Shown in pieces: positions 32,556-45,976 of a DNA stretch of 64,000 bases. Below the pieces are notes generated by a model, which was not told the DNA's origin, did no database searches, and worked only from the letters and a program-made list of their open reading frames with translations. A program made the translations under genes and the position numbers. Numbering within the stretch: the first letter of the stretch is position 1; each line of letters starts with the position of its first letter. Source of the DNA: Camillea tinctor (lineage: Eukaryota > Ascomycota > Sordariomycetes > Xylariales > Xylariaceae); the NCBI GenBank assembly GCA_022578605.1, contig MU394051.1, forward strand, positions 682,001-746,000, read 5' to 3'.

Positions 32556-35500
32556 AAAATCAGGGGCTGTAAGAAGATAATTATGTTAAAAGGGGGGGAA
32601 TATATACCTGGGTTAAATTCGAAACTACACTTTTGCGTCTCAGCCTCGTCGAATAGGGGTCGAGGCTTCATAAATGCATATACGCTGCTATTTGATACCC
32701 AAATACTTCATTCGAATGCTTCAAGCCTCGATGGATCTAAATGCACCTTAGAAACTTGCTCAAACCTTCTCAGAAAAGACGTCAATCCCCTATTGGATAT
32801 CGTATTGCGTAACGGCATGACTCATCAGGGTAGTGAAAATTACAAAAAGACGCTGTCTTTTCAATGGATCGCATCCACAAGAAAACCTGGCTACGCTCGC
32901 AGACCGTGTGACGATTAATATTGGTATATGATCAATGAGGAGTAAAGGAGGAGAGGGGAGAAAGACCATAAGAGAGAGAGAGAGAGAGCAAGGCTGTGTG
33001 AGAGCGGAGTTTAGGATGAGAAAGGGGAGGGAAGGGACCCTGTTCTTCGGGAAAGCAAGATGCCTGTTTCCGTATGCATGCGTGTTGTGTTCCTGGTATG
33101 TAGGTAGTTGTATAGATTGTATAAAAATATATACCCAAGGCTACCTGATCCAACTATAGCCGCAACCATATTGCAGGTCGAATCCCCTCCCCCCTTCTTC
33201 TGTTCTTTTCTACCCAATGTATTCAAGTTATTTATGGTATTGTACAGTTACCTACCTAATACATTAAGTAGGTTACAGGCTGAATAAGCCGCAATGGATT
33301 TATTTGAATTTCTAAGGTTTGGAATACCGAGGGGGAGTGGACAAGGATGGAGGGGGAATGGGGAAGTTCGTAGGAAAGAAAAAAATATCTAATGAGAATT
33401 AGGATCGTGAGATAATCATTCGAGGATGTTAGTAAGGGGGAGTAAAGCTCCGTAATTCCGTATTATTATCCCGATATCGGTTTCATGTACGCAACGCGGG
33501 AAGCCCTCACCTCATCTCGCGGGAAGGGAAGGGGGAAAGAAGCAAAATGAAGGGTTTAAGAAATGGATTTTTTTTTCGTTTGATATTAGGTCATGGCTTT
33601 TATCTCGTTGGCTGTACGTCAGGTCAGGTCAGGTCAGATGGATCTCGCATGAATCTCGGTATGTAACATCAGGTAAGAGCAAAACCTAGCAGCCCGCCTA
33701 ACCTCCTGGTCAGTTAGTTAGTCTCTAATAATAATAATAATAATAAAGCGTACACCGAGGACAGAGTTTGGAAAGGTTCCCCGGTTTTTATTTTGTTTTT
33801 CTATTGAACAATTCCCACGAGACCTGCATTTGCGTCTTACGTTCTTACGTACCTAACCTAAGCTATGCACGTATTCCGCGGCGCCGCTATAATAAAAAGC
33901 AAGGAACCAATGAGCCCGGCATTTGAAGGGGTTCTATAATTTACAACTACTTGTGAACAAATGACGTGATCCCGTCCCTACCCGGCTTACGGGCCAAAAT
34001 CCACTAAAAACCATGCCAGTAAGGACAATAGGATGCAGGTGGTAGGTGGTTGTAAGATTATAGCTCTATATGATCACTTTGTCAGCGGATTGGTCAAGGA
34101 GGTAAGTAGGCAGGCATGTGCTACAGCATTATCCTGCTTTCTACACAGAAGAGCAAACATGTAAGTGCTGAGTAGGACCGTGGCAAGCACCTAGAAAATG
34201 TTCTCCGGTATGTAGGACGTTGCGTGGGTTATATGTCATTAGTCTATATAGCCTGGGCGCTGGGACAAGACTGCACTTTTCCGCACCAATGATATCACGG
34301 GGTTGTTTTGGACGAAGGGTAGGGTAAGATAGGGAATCAGGATATATGACTACATATAATGCTCTTATTATGCAACTGCAGAAATAACATATATCCTACC
34401 CGACTAAATATATGCACCCGCACGTGTGGGCACGTGGCGCAGGGGAGGGGGGAAGGGGGGAGCATAGGTAGCCTTCTTGGATCACAGACGTTCGCTAACT
34501 AGCGTGGCCAGGAAGGTGAAGGTTTTCCGAAGTTAGCTACATGGCTACATACCTAACCTAGGGGTATGTGGTGTAGCATGTCCATAGCCTTACCGTTAGA
34601 GCCGCAACACACGATGCTTCAAGCTGCGGACAGCGGTATTCCGTATACAAGGATAATCGGACCAGGCGGATTACATCGTATGCTGCTGTCGCGTGAAGAC
34701 CCCCTTACGAGTCCTCCTGCCCCATATCATGAAGAATATTTAAGCTACTAATTTTGTACCTTTGGTCATATACGTACTACCTCGTTCCCGCCTTTCGCCG
34801 AATCTGTGTACCGAAAGGTCTCAGGCCTCAAATGCCCATCGAGTTAGCCCGTTTTAGACTAGATGACTTTCTCTTTGGCCACGATATTATGCCTGCGGAG
34901 TCCCGGAGTTTCGAACAAAAGGATTTTAGTCGTATATCTCGTGTGGCACCAGTCCGGCACTCGAGGTTTTTAAGGCCTCAGAGGAATATAATCCGGGTTC
35001 TCACCGCAACAAGCAAGACCCGAGGCAGATCGGAGGCTCTACCGCTCACTCCGAGCTCGGCTCTGGAGATCCGCTCGCGCGTAGCGCACAGTTCAATATA
35101 GATGTTATAACGGGATGTTTTTTTTTTACCCGGAGCATTGTTTTTTCCCGGAGTGCCAAGTTAGGTTTGTGCAGGTTGAGAGTCTAGACAAACCGCCCTT
35201 TGATGACAAGATTCGACATCCACATTCCACCAATGCATATACTATTAGACTCGGTCACTAGAAGCTTTCAGACGGTGGTCTTTTTGCTTTTCGATGAAGC
35301 GCCAAGTTGAGCCCAGACGGTGGCGGGAGGCGAATCCGGATTTTTTTTTTTTGAGACCGTGCCAGACCGAGACCGATAGGGGGCGTTGATCAGGTCAGGT
35401 CACCATTTACATAATTAACCGGCCTACTACAAGAATTCCGCATTCCGGTGATTCCATGTGGGTGTATGTGTATGCTTGGCCGATCTCAAAAGGGTTACAA

Positions 35501-37793
35501 GTCATCGCCACCACGCGTCTCGAAGTTGATAGCCAGAGCGACTAGGCCTGGAAGTGTAGCAGAGTGGGTATAGAATAAATACCTTGTAAGTGGGTTTGGC
35601 AGGGTATTCCATATGCAGAAAGCATATCCAGTTAAAGATGTAATAGTCGAAATAAGCTCTTTTGGCCCTGACCAAATCAGACAAACCCTGTCCCCCCGTC
35701 TCCCCGTCTCCCTTCCCCGTCGGTTCCGTGTATGCGCGTACCTAGATATGTAGGTTATGTGGGAATTTGGAGTTGCATTACGCCTCTTTCTTGACACGCG
35801 CGTGTGCACATGTGAACATCGATGTACGTAATAGGCAATATTGCATGTATATCATAAGCCTTACCTATGTAAGTGTCGGGCGTTTTACAGTGAATGGACA
35901 TTACACAACATGATGGTGATGATGATGATGGATAAATTAATGAGTGAAAGAACATTGTTAAAAAAAAAAAGTGAGAGAAGGAGAACGAGAAAGAGAAAGA
36001 GAAAGAGAAAGGAAAGAAGAAGTAAAAGGCTAGGATAGTTTAAATTAGGTAGGTAACTAAAGGTTCCATGTGCGACGAAACGTTGTATATAAGATAGTGT
36101 ACCAATAGGGAAGAGGTACGAGATCTGTAACTCCCACAATGTCAGATCGTTTGCTAACGAGTCCCGATAAAGAAGGCGTGTCCGAAAGATGACACAACCG
36201 ATAATACGTACGTAGTACACACTACGTTTTGTCTTTTTCCCCCAAAGCTAATTTGTTCGGCAAAATCTTTTTCTGTTAGTGTTGTTGGACAGAATGGATA
36301 TACTTTGAGGTGAACTAGTTCTTTCTATACCTAGGATGGACATATATCCTTTGCTCGGTAATGAAGCAGGTATGGTATTTTAGGTACTTTAGAACCGACG
36401 GAGTGGCACCGCGGAATTACTTACATATACTAATTTGTCTATCTGCATATGCTAGATGCTTACGTCGTAGTTAGTAGTTTTTGAAGAAAAAATTCATATA
36501 ATAAAATAGACATAGCCTACTTAAACATGTATGTCATGTAGTTCCTTTGCCCTTTTAGCATTGGTGTACATATAAAGTAGCTATATATTACCTAGGTACT
36601 ATGTTACAATGTACATCTTCTAGAGAGGCAACGGGGAGACGGATATAGGGGGGAGAGGGGGAGGGGGCGGGGGAGATCAGGGGGACAGGGGGTTACCTTT
36701 CATGTAGTGTACACAGCTTTTCAGTTTTAAGGTTGTAGGTAGTGTAATATGATTCGGTATAGAGGTACCGTACGTACTCCAGATGTCTTCTTCTCATTCA
36801 TTTTATCTTATCCAATTTTTTTGATTTGCTACTTTTCTTCACCGAGCCAATCGCAGCAATTGCTCCGACCTTCCTAACCACTACAACCACCTGATTACAC
36901 TATTACAACTACTACCTCCACAACCAGCTTTGATAACTTGTATAAGTTTACTTATACATATTACTTCTTACTTCTTCTTACTTTATAACCATATAAGTTG
37001 GCAAAAGACTTCAAGAGGGTAACATAACATAACATATTTAACCTACATGATGTGTGGCTGTATGTAATCAAGAGGGTGAAAAGGGAAATAAATAAATGGC
37101 TGAACAAAAGAAAGAAAGAAGTACATAAAAAAGAAAAAGAAAAAGAAAAAAAAGAAAAAAAAAAGACTCGGGGTAATCCGCTGGAAGATCAGCGCCTCTT
37201 CTAGTGTAGTCCACTACCCAAGACTTCGGTCAACACATAGGGCTTAGATCGGCTTCCTTCTTAGCAGCCTCGAACCGTCCGCTGTGGGCCAATTATCTCA
37301 TTTCTATCGGTTACCTATTGAGGAATGTTCTAATGGAGCAAGGAGGAGCCGAACCGGACTGGACTGGACTGGACCAACTAGAGTGGTTGATGAGTGATGA
37401 CTTTATTATTGACTGACTGAGGCAGCCTATGGTGGTGGTGGTGGTAGTGGTGGAGGAGTAGCAGTAGCTGGAGGCGGAACACACACACACTTACACACAC
37501 TTACACATACATACATGGAGAAGCCGGAAGAGGAAGAGGGACAAAGACAGAGAACCTGGTATTGATACACACAGGGACCGTCGAAAGCTTGTCTGCCACC
37601 CGGCCTACTCAGTCATCGCTTACTATACTATACGGTCCCCCCTCCCCCTCCGCCGGATATCAAAATAGTCACAATGTATATTTATCCAGCTACCCTGTCC
37701 CTCTGAAACGTTCACTTCTTTTATCTTTCCCTTTCCCTCTCTTTTTTCTTTCCTTCCCCCCATGCAGTTGACGTATTCCCTTTCCTGCCTGAG
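32556..37793. other. 5.2-kb gene-free spacer
   Basis: No convincing gene on either strand. It contains a (GA)n run (32971-32988), a tandem AGGTC repeat (33618-33636), (AAT)n (33726-33746), GAGAAA repeats (about 35983-36015), ACATA and GGACT tandem repeats (37023-37040; 37356-37374), a (GGT)n run (about 37430-37452) and G-rich tracts (36645-36690). Open frames at 34754-35101 (+) and 35495-35809 (-) have unremarkable content and no splice support. Confidence 0.5.
33618..33636. repeat. AGGTC tandem repeat
   Basis: The pentamer repeats almost four times. Related GGTCAGGTCA and GGGTCAGG arrays occur at 35393-35402 and 46355-46383. Confidence 0.85.
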
Positions 37794-38909
37794 ATGCCCG
37801 TAACTGTCAGGCCATCAGATAACGGGTCAAGGTCCTGGGCCGGCCGAAGATTTAGACATGCATCGTCTCCCGATATCCTGTTGCACTACACCTTGATGGA
37901 CGACTCCCGGACCAGCCCTCCGCGGGCCCGAGAGCTGGTCCAGAGTTCGTTTGTTGGCCTGCAGAGGAAGGACAACCTCTTCGCTACCAAGAACGGCTTT
38001 GTCCATGCCTGCATGGAGGCCTACAACGAGCATCACTGCTTAGTGATACGACCGGACGACGTTTGGTTTGCTATTCTGACCCAGCTTAGCGCATATATCA
38101 ACGCCCACGCCGAGGATGTCCGGAGGCAGTTTGTAGATCATGAACATCGGCGGGATCTGCACATCGATATCGATCTCGGTCTTGATGGTCTGGACCATGG
38201 CAAGATGGCCTACTCCATGACCAAGATGATGCAGGAGCACATCAAAGACGACGAACTACGCCAGTGGGTCCAGCCCGCCTTCACGACGACCACCAAGGTA
38301 GACCAGGCCGTCGCCAGCGTCATATTCATGGGCACGATGCAGAAGTACTTCACATACAGTTGGGGGACGCGTTGCGGTATTCCCTCGGTGACCTTGCTGG
38401 GAGAGCAGAGCGACTGGCTCAAGATCAGACAACGGGCGGAACAACTGGCAACCTACGGAGCAGAGCCATCCCGCTGGCTGCAGGTGCTGAGGCCGGTATT
38501 GGATAGCTTCGTGATGAGCTTCCGGGAGCCCGGTAGTGAGGCTGTGCAGAGATTCTGGCAGGGGATCTGCGACGAACACGTACCGAACGGCAGTGGTTCT
38601 ACGACATACTCGGGGTGGATCACCTCCTTCTGTTTCTGGGACGAGAGGGGCATGTGTCTGCACGGACCGAAGGCCGGCGCTGAGGTCAGATTAACCAGGG
38701 GCCAGCTACCGAGCGGCTTTGTGAGAGTGCCAGTGACGCTGTTGAGCGATGGGATTCCCATACACACCGAGATGGTTGCTGGGTCCGTTGCGATTAAGAC
38801 TCTCAGGCCCAAAGACCCCATCCACAGAAACGGTACCAAGCAGGTCCAACGGAGCGCCGGCAACGACACAGTACAGCCAGAAGTCGGGTGGTTTATGTAT
38901 AAAACATGA
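37794..38909 (+). CDS. DUF4419 family protein
   Basis: Member of the uncharacterised DUF4419 family found in fungi and other eukaryotes; no biochemical role known to me. A single exon encodes 371 residues. Family features: the MPVTVRPSDNGSRSW opening, then LVQSSFVGL and KNGFVHACMEAYNEHHCLVI, the best-conserved block RPDDVWFAILTQLSAYINAH followed by AEDVRRQFV, and a C-terminal PEVGWFMYKT close to the expected end. The middle contains SWGTRCGIPSVTLLGEQSDW and the WITSFCFWDERG segment also typical of the family. No signal peptide or membrane segment is visible, so it is probably cytosolic. It is isolated, with more than 4 kb of spacer on both sides, and its GC content is higher than its surroundings. 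Start chosen as the first ATG giving the expected N-terminus; a pyrimidine-rich leader precedes it. Confidence 0.86.
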   Translation: MPVTVRPSDNGSRSWAGRRFRHASSPDILLHYTLMDDSRTSPPRARELVQSSFVGLQRKDNLFATKNGFVHACMEAYNEHHCLVIRPDDVWFAILTQLSAYINAHAEDVRRQFVDHEHRRDLHIDIDLGLDGLDHGKMAYSMTKMMQEHIKDDELRQWVQPAFTTTTKVDQAVASVIFMGTMQKYFTYSWGTRCGIPSVTLLGEQSDWLKIRQRAEQLATYGAEPSRWLQVLRPVLDSFVMSFREPGSEAVQRFWQGICDEHVPNGSGSTTYSGWITSFCFWDERGMCLHGPKAGAEVRLTRGQLPSGFVRVPVTLLSDGIPIHTEMVAGSVAIKTLRPKDPIHRNGTKQVQRSAGNDTVQPEVGWFMYKT

Positions 38910-41900
38910 CAAACCAGCGAAGGATCGTGGCGTTTCGACCACGAGGATAATGGTAAGCCCGCGGGCCTCTCTCCTTGAGTATTCGGTCTTAGCGAAACAT
39001 AAGGTCGCCTAACAGATAATAGTATAATTCGAATCTCGATCGTGCTGCATGGCATACACCCTACATCGACAGCATTTTCCTGTGTACAAGATGGCTGGCC
39101 TCTTTATCACAACCGATGTGGCACCAAAACTACCAGCTTCTGTCCCGCAACAAATAAACGAAGCACTTGTCTAATCGTCATTATATGGTTAAAAACCAGA
39201 TATCGATGCTTTGTCACAGAAGCCAGGCTTCCTGATGTCGAGCACATCGTGCCCCTCTAAGTGGCATCGGGCAGCTCAGTTTGCGGTGGTGAAATTCATT
39301 ACAAGAAATAGTGCTCGGCATTACAATGTTCTGGGCAATCCAAAACAGTCTGTCTTAGTGTCTTATCGGAGTACCATCCAGTTTATCGTATAACATTTTC
39401 ACTTTCGAGAAAGAGAGGGGGAGAAATGAGTCCACCGCGAGTCATCTACCACCGGAAGCGATTGGTCTACTCCGAAAATTTGGGTGAACTGGGAAATACT
39501 GTGGCTAGGATACGAGAGCATCAAGGTTGATACCAGGACATTTTGAAACGGCGTTAATTGGATGGAATTCGTGGATCGGTGTTGGTTGTTATGGGTTTTA
39601 TTTCATTTTCCCCTCTCATAGGCTATTACATTGCGGGTCTCAAGCGCATCATTGGATTCGGATCGTGAAGGGAAAGGAAGGCGGCTAAGTACTGGGAGGA
39701 CAGTTGGATTGCCTCGATAGAATCGAGAATATACTCCGGCAGCGGACCTCTCATTTCTGATTATACATACTGCATATTATACCCGAGCGAGATGCAGAAG
39801 TCCATTTGAGTTAGATGTTAGAGCAAGGTCTACGTTATATCACTTCCCATAATGAAGCATATTTACAATCTTTCTCAGATATTGAGCTACAAAATCACCC
39901 AACTCCGAACCTTGACCTACCAATATTACCTTCCTTCTACAGGCGTAACAGTCAGACGCTTCTGCTCTAACCCCAGTGATCTACAAATCTACCCTATTCT
40001 TCAAAAGAACTAGGGCATGAATTGTCAACTACGGCACAACTTGATAGCCCAACAGAGAGCAGGTTCCTCGAATAGATCCCAGTAGAGTCCTATATGGATA
40101 CACAAGTATCTTTCAGCCGTGTCTCTCTTCGGCCTTCATTTGAGGTGCCAATGTTCTGCCCAGCCCACATCTAAAGCCAAGGTCTCGGCTCACCAACGAT
40201 GTCGTTCTCATCAACTAGACCATGAAAGCAACGACGATAACGATGGGCTCTGTACACGTCTGCACCGAGAAAATGGGGTCTTACCATGTGACAGGCAACA
40301 CGGACATGAAGCGATGGATATTGGATTCTTGGTATTTGCTCTAATGCACGAAGAAGAAGTTACATGTTTGTCTCGAGATCAACTAGTCACAGCCGGCAAA
40401 CCCTCTTGGCTTACCGAATCTCTCAAGGCATAGCCACCGGGCAGAGAGGGGGTGATGAAGAGGAGAGGGGAAGGACATACGTTCTCAGCGTACGAAGACT
40501 TTGATATTCAAGCTCGGGAAGGTATGTTTCCTATCTATCCGAAAACACACGCCCGTCTTTGCACATCTAACTCCATCAGGAAATAGGCGATCACGAAAAG
40601 CACGGCCGTCGTTGTATCAAATATATATTTTCGGCACATGTTCGCGCGGGCCTTGCATGAATAGTTACCATTGAGCTGAGGTCTGGGTAGCATCTTGACT
40701 TCCGGCCAGCCAGCCAAGGAGTTCTCTCACTCCCTCTCTCTTCCCAGCCCGAGCTGGAGCAGTCACATTTTAGGACGTGACAGTTCGTTCTCGTTTACCT
40801 GTCTACCCGTCCCCACCCGGGGGAGCCAAGCACAGCAGCGCCCACTTCAGACCAACAGATATACCGGTGCCGATCCCGCCCAATAGACAAGGGCAGGGCA
40901 AGGACGGTTAAGCACCCTCGGTGACCGATTTGGTCAAACCCGTGCTACGACATGTGTCCCGCCGCCTTATCTCATCTCACATCCCACCCGGTAAGAGTAG
41001 CAATAGCAACAAACCAAGCCAACACCAAACAAACAAAAGAATAGATACCTGACATAGTTCTTAAGTAATATATATATTTGGGAGGGTAAGAGTAAAATAC
41101 TAGTTACTCTATGTGGATATTGGTGAAGGCTATATATAAAAATGACAAAAAGTACTTGCCTGCCAAACTTACTCCAAAATAGTACATGGAGAGAAGAAGC
41201 TCACATGCTTTTATCCTCGTTCCCTCAATGAAGTTCCCCTTTCCCTGATCCTGCTTCCCCCTCCTCCCCTTTTCCCTCCCTTAGTCCTGTTCGACTTTCT
41301 CCCTTTTTATGTAATTTCTATAATCGTGGATGTCCACCAAATCCCCGTTCCCCGTTGTTCCCGCTATCCGTCTCCGCATCCCGTAATATCACGCTGCTAC
41401 CCACCCACCACCAATCCACTCAGCCTACCTGTCCACCACACGTGTGACATATCAGTCTCTGAAATCGTACTACACACGTGCGCGCGCGCACGCAATATAT
41501 ATAGTGCTGCTTTTACGGTTAACTTATCGCTAGCCGGTTACCTACTGCCTACATACTACACGGAGCAGACGGGAGCTAGAACGTTAGGTCTCCCGAGCCT
41601 GCCGGTACTTGTCTGATACCTACCTACCTACCTACCTACCTACCTATCTACTTATCCGATGTAGAAGAAGAATAAGACCCCCCAGCCCTAAGGGAATGGA
41701 GAGGGAGGAGGGAGCCCAAACCTATCTGTGAACCCTTCCCTCCAACTAGCTACAGTCCTAGCCTCAAGTTAGAGGAAGAGGAAGAGCATGACCCCGACCC
41801 GGAGAGGATTATAGGTAATATGAATATAGGAGCTGAACCGCCTTGTTGTTACTTGGGAAATTCGGAGAGGGAGACACACACACACATACACAAAGAGCAA

Positions 41901-43014
41901 GAAACCCGTACGAGCCCTCAGCTTATACGTAACCCCCCCCCCTCCCAAGTATGTCTCGTAGTTTAGTATAGGACTCGGTGAGCTCAGTTCTGACGCATAG
42001 TACGCCTTGGAAGGGGGGTCATTGTGCAATGTGTCAAGGGGGGGTCAAGAAAGCGTAAGCAAGCAGGAGGAATCTTTGAAGCTTGTATATGTACACATAT
42101 AAGTTAGATATATTAACCCACAAGCCAGGCCAATAGATAGGTAAGTCGGCAGTTATGTATCTGACCTAGGCTGCGCGGAAACACTTGGCCGAAATAAAGA
42201 ACGTCCGTCCCTCTTCCTTACTATAAATATGTACGTACTACCACCACTACCGCCTCGAGACGAAGGGAGGGGGAAGGCTCTGCCGGTGATATTTCCATAT
42301 TTCCTCATTACTTAGGTAATGATCCTTTTTTACTGATAATGATCCACGCAGTTTAGTTTGTGAAGGCATTGCCCTGTTTCGGCGAGTTCCTGAGCAGTTT
42401 CCTAGGCTAGACTGGTCATCTTTAGGATCCTAGTATCCTTCTGGAGAGAAACCTGGGGTGAATCATATCGGGAGTAGAGGACAGGCCTGATGTTCTGAAC
42501 TTGTTTTTAGCAGTCCACTCATCTTCCCCTATTGCCAGTGTTTCTAATGATTAGAGATCATGAGGAAGGCCACTAAAACGTCTACGCTCTGGTAAAGGCA
42601 ACCAAGATTTAACATCAAGCACAAACATTAAAAGAGCTACTGTCCAATGATATATTCAAGGGCTCACTATTAAGACTATCCGACTATATCATTCTATAGT
42701 CGCGGTATCCTGAAGATAACCTTAGCTATTTTTCCAAGTCAAATTTCGCGCGAGTTGTCGACGTCTTCTGATATCTGCCAACTAACAGTCATGATCCACA
42801 GAGGTGGGTAAATAGACAAATGCCAACTACCTAAGCCTAGGCCATAAATGCAACGCCATAATTCCAAAATGCCATACGGATGGAGACAGCAATGCTGAAT
42901 ACACCATGCTCTTTATATGTAAGAAGACCCAAAACGGATTCGTACCAACGACAATAGGTATGTACGCCATTAGAAAAGAAAAGAAAAATAAAGATCTCAT
43001 GTGTATGATTGTGT
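38910..43014. other. 4.1-kb gene-free spacer
   Basis: No gene recognised. It contains a (TACC)n microsatellite at 41617-41646, an alternating CG/CA stretch (about 41478-41492), a (CA)n run (41874-41890) and runs of C (41932-41943). Short frames, e.g. 40119-40433, have no recognisable content. The last few hundred bases are the 3' flank of the CLC gene. Confidence 0.5.
41617..41646. repeat. (TACC)n microsatellite
   Basis: About seven consecutive tetranucleotide units, read directly. Confidence 0.9.
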
Positions 43015-45170
43015 TTAGGCGTTGTGCTGCTGCTCTTCGAGTTCTCTCATATACTTGACAAATCTCTTCTTGTGCGTCTAAGATGATAGTGTTAGTTCTC
43101 AATTTCAGAGTGATATGCTTCAGTTCCGCTTACCATTCCCGCATAACGCCCATTCTTCAACACGCAAATGTAGCGCAACCCGAGTTTAGCAAAGCACTCG
43201 TATACCAGGTCCATCGGAGACTTGATGTCCAATGCGACTGGGGCCGGGTCAATAAATGGAGTGAAATCCGTCGGATCATGAGTATCATCCTCCTCCTCAT
43301 CGATGCTTGGAATGTTCGCCATGAGACAGAGGTCATTGGCTTCGTCTTCAAGATTATCGAGAGCATATTCGAGATCCGGGGCTGGGATGAGGCCAACAAG
43401 AATATCTTCCCTGAGGATGGGGAGTCCTCCATCAAGTTCTCCAGCCTTATGTAAATGCTCAAGCTTGGCTCGTAGGCTCGTAGCCGGAACCAGAGGGGAG
43501 TCGCTAATGTCAATTACACGCTCACGACGGACACGTGTGACGATATCGGCAAGATCCGAGGTGAATATGGGCTTGTGCTTGTTATCCAGGTATGGGTAGG
43601 AGTTCATGTTAGTCAAAAGGTCGTAGATGCTGAGCGGCTCTAGAGCATCGGCAGTCCATTTGGCAACAAGAATTGTTAAGGAGAATGGCAAAACATAGTC
43701 CAGACTCCCAGTTAATTCGAATAAGATGACAGCGAGCGTGACGGACAACCTTGTCACTCCACACATTGTAGCCCCAGCCGCGATAAGACCGTATACACCA
43801 GGTTGGACGCAGGTAGACGGCCGAAGGAGAGGGCAGGTACCCCATACAGTCCAGTGTGGAAACCGGAGGACTATCCATTGGACCAGATGGCCGACAATTC
43901 TACCCATAATCCCACCAACAACCATAGAAGGTACATATATGCCTGCAGGGACTTTGATGCCGAACGTAATGGTAGTCAAGAACCCCTTGATAATAAAGGC
44001 TACAAGTAAGGTGCGAATGATACCCGGGATTTCATCAATATTTGATGCGCATAATCCCAGGGCATCGTCCCTATCGTCGTCATCACAAGGACCAGCTAGG
44101 TTTAGGAGGAGTTTGGCCACTGGGAGTTTGGTTAGCGGATTCCAGTATGCAGTCAAGCCAGTCACCAGAGCCACTAAAACAACCTCCATGAGGGGATATT
44201 TCTTGATAACCGCAATACGTCGGAAACTCAGAGCCCAACGACGGGAGGCCTTGATGAATAAAGCACCAGCGGCTCCGCCCAAGACCCCTACAATCATAAA
44301 GCCTACGAGCTCGAAGTATTCCCAGTCTATCTTGTAGCGGACTTCGAACATGACAATTTTGTGCGTGCCGTAGGGATTGAGGAACTTCAAGGATAATGCG
44401 GCCACAATGCAACAGAAAAAGGTACGGAAAAGAGTCTTGGCTGGGAAGAAGTAGGCTACTTCTTCGAGGCCGAACAAGACGCCGCCGAGAGGAGCGCCGA
44501 AAGCGACAACGACACCGGCAGCAGCGGCAGCGGATAGCACCTCGCGCCTTTTGCCATCATTACGATCATATTTAGTGAACATGCGACAGCAAATATTGCC
44601 GATGCAAGTAGCAACATGGACGTAGGGACCCTCTTTACCGAGGCTGAGACCAGATGCGACACTCATGATCAGCCCTACGGATTTGATGACGAGAGTCTTC
44701 AGACCAAGGAACCCGTGCAGCACGAAGCCACTTAGTATCACGCGAACCTCAGCAACTCCACTCCCTGCAGCCGAGTAGTAGACCATGGGCGGGTTTTCAG
44801 GCTGCTCTTTGGGAAGTTGGCGCGGACTGATAGACTCGTCCTCATCGTGATCGCGATCATGGTTAACAGGGGACCGTGAATACTCGGCGGCCAAATTCTC
44901 ATCCAGAGTGGACATCTGATATGCCGATGGAACTACGGTTTTGGTGGTCAGGGTAAGTAGGCATGCTATGCTGGAGAGAAGCACGACAGCTATAATGTAA
45001 ATACCGAACTCAGTCCACGTCTCCCCGAAAGGGTAGTTGCCCAAGACTTCGGACCATGAACGCCAATCGGTACACGGGCCGTGTGGGCAGCATCTCTATA
45101 TATATCGTGCTTTTGTTAGCTAACTCGAGTGAACTCTGAAAGAAGTTATATATCTAGGGATTTATATATG

Positions 45171-45211
<41 letters not shown>

Positions 45212-45976
45212 TTAAGTTTTGGGGAGAGAGAGAGAGAGAATAGGGACGGGAATAGGAACAAAGGGGGGGGTCTGTATTGGTTGTTTACCTTCTCCCTGAG
45301 ATACCAGGCTTTCGCACAATAACCATCCTTAAAGTCGAATATAGTCATCTCAGCCACATCGACGCAATAGGCGACCAAGGCGACAAGGAAGCCAACGACA
45401 GCACTTAAGATCCATCCTTGTGCGCCGTCGAACAAAACAATTAATCTCCCCCACCAGTCTTTCCGGCTCCGAAGTTCCTTGACCCGATAGGCATCGGCAA
45501 TACTGTCGTGGACCCAGTCGGTTGATGTAAATTGGTCGTACCAAATGCGGTCATCCGTATGGAAGGAATGCTTGGATTCGGCCATGGGGTCTTGGCTATC
45601 GGAGAGAGCCTGGATCAAACGCTGGCCCCACGATTCATGTCGGCTATGATGTCGAGACCCATGGTAAGAACTATTTCCTATGAAGCGCACCCGAGAGAGT
45701 TAGCACAAGGAAAGAAAGCAAGATAGGGCATGGGGACGAACCACCGAGATAGCTATGGTTTCTTGACAGAGGTCGCGGGGTGCGGATACCGGGACTTTGA
45801 ATGCGTATATGCGAATGCGAAGGTCGTAAGAGGGCAGTGTGCTCGTCGGGCTGTTCAGACATAGAATGGCGCCGCCCCCTCCTTGGGCGTTGCCGGCGAC
45901 TTGTGGGAGAAGCGGGCACCGACATGTTAGAGCTCTGGGTGGGAGGCATGGTGTTATAAGTAGGACTGTCGGCCAT
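43015..45976 (-). CDS. Voltage-gated CLC chloride channel/exchanger (Gef1 type)
   Basis: Integral membrane CLC protein, probably a Golgi/endosomal Cl-/H+ exchanger like yeast Gef1, which supports cation homeostasis and copper loading. Exons on the minus strand: 45976-45742, 45677-45289, 45095-43134 and 43077-43015 (2649 nt, 882 residues). The cytosolic N-terminus is Ser/Arg-rich. The first helix includes GWILSAVVGFLVALVAY. Selectivity-filter motifs are present: GSGVAEV (about 319-325), GKEGP (about 361-365, with the gating Glu at 363), GGVLFGLEE near 419 (proton-side Glu region) and GIKVPAGIYVPSM. Two CBS domains follow; the second ends YICVLKNGRYAGM. The short last exon gives THKKRFVKYMREL. 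The 193-nt second intron holds three microsatellites. Donor 1 is ambiguous: GTTCGT (chosen) or GTGGTT three bases upstream, differing by one Gly. It is divergent from nrde2. Confidence 0.95.
45096..45288 (-). repeat. Microsatellite-filled intron of the CLC gene
   Basis: On the plus strand the intron contains (TA)n at about 45161-45183, (TG)n at 45182-45210 and (GA)n at about 45224-45239, side by side. It is the longest intron of the gene and likely to vary in length between strains. Boundaries are supported by the conserved protein junction LREK-RCCPHGPC. Confidence 0.85.

Noticed and set aside
33160..33200. B-box-like GGTCGAATCCCC, possible tRNA
   Set aside because: No matching A box, anticodon arm or acceptor stem could be drawn around it.
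34754..35101. Plus-strand open frame of 115 codons
   Set aside because: Composition and codon use resemble the surrounding spacer; no domain, TM or signal features that would support it.
35495..35809. Overlapping minus-strand frames, possible small spliced gene
   Set aside because: The shorter frame lacks an ATG start and I found no splice pattern producing a family-like protein.
40119..40433. Plus-strand open frame of 104 codons
   Set aside because: No similarity to known proteins and an isolated position in a 4-kb spacer without supporting signals.
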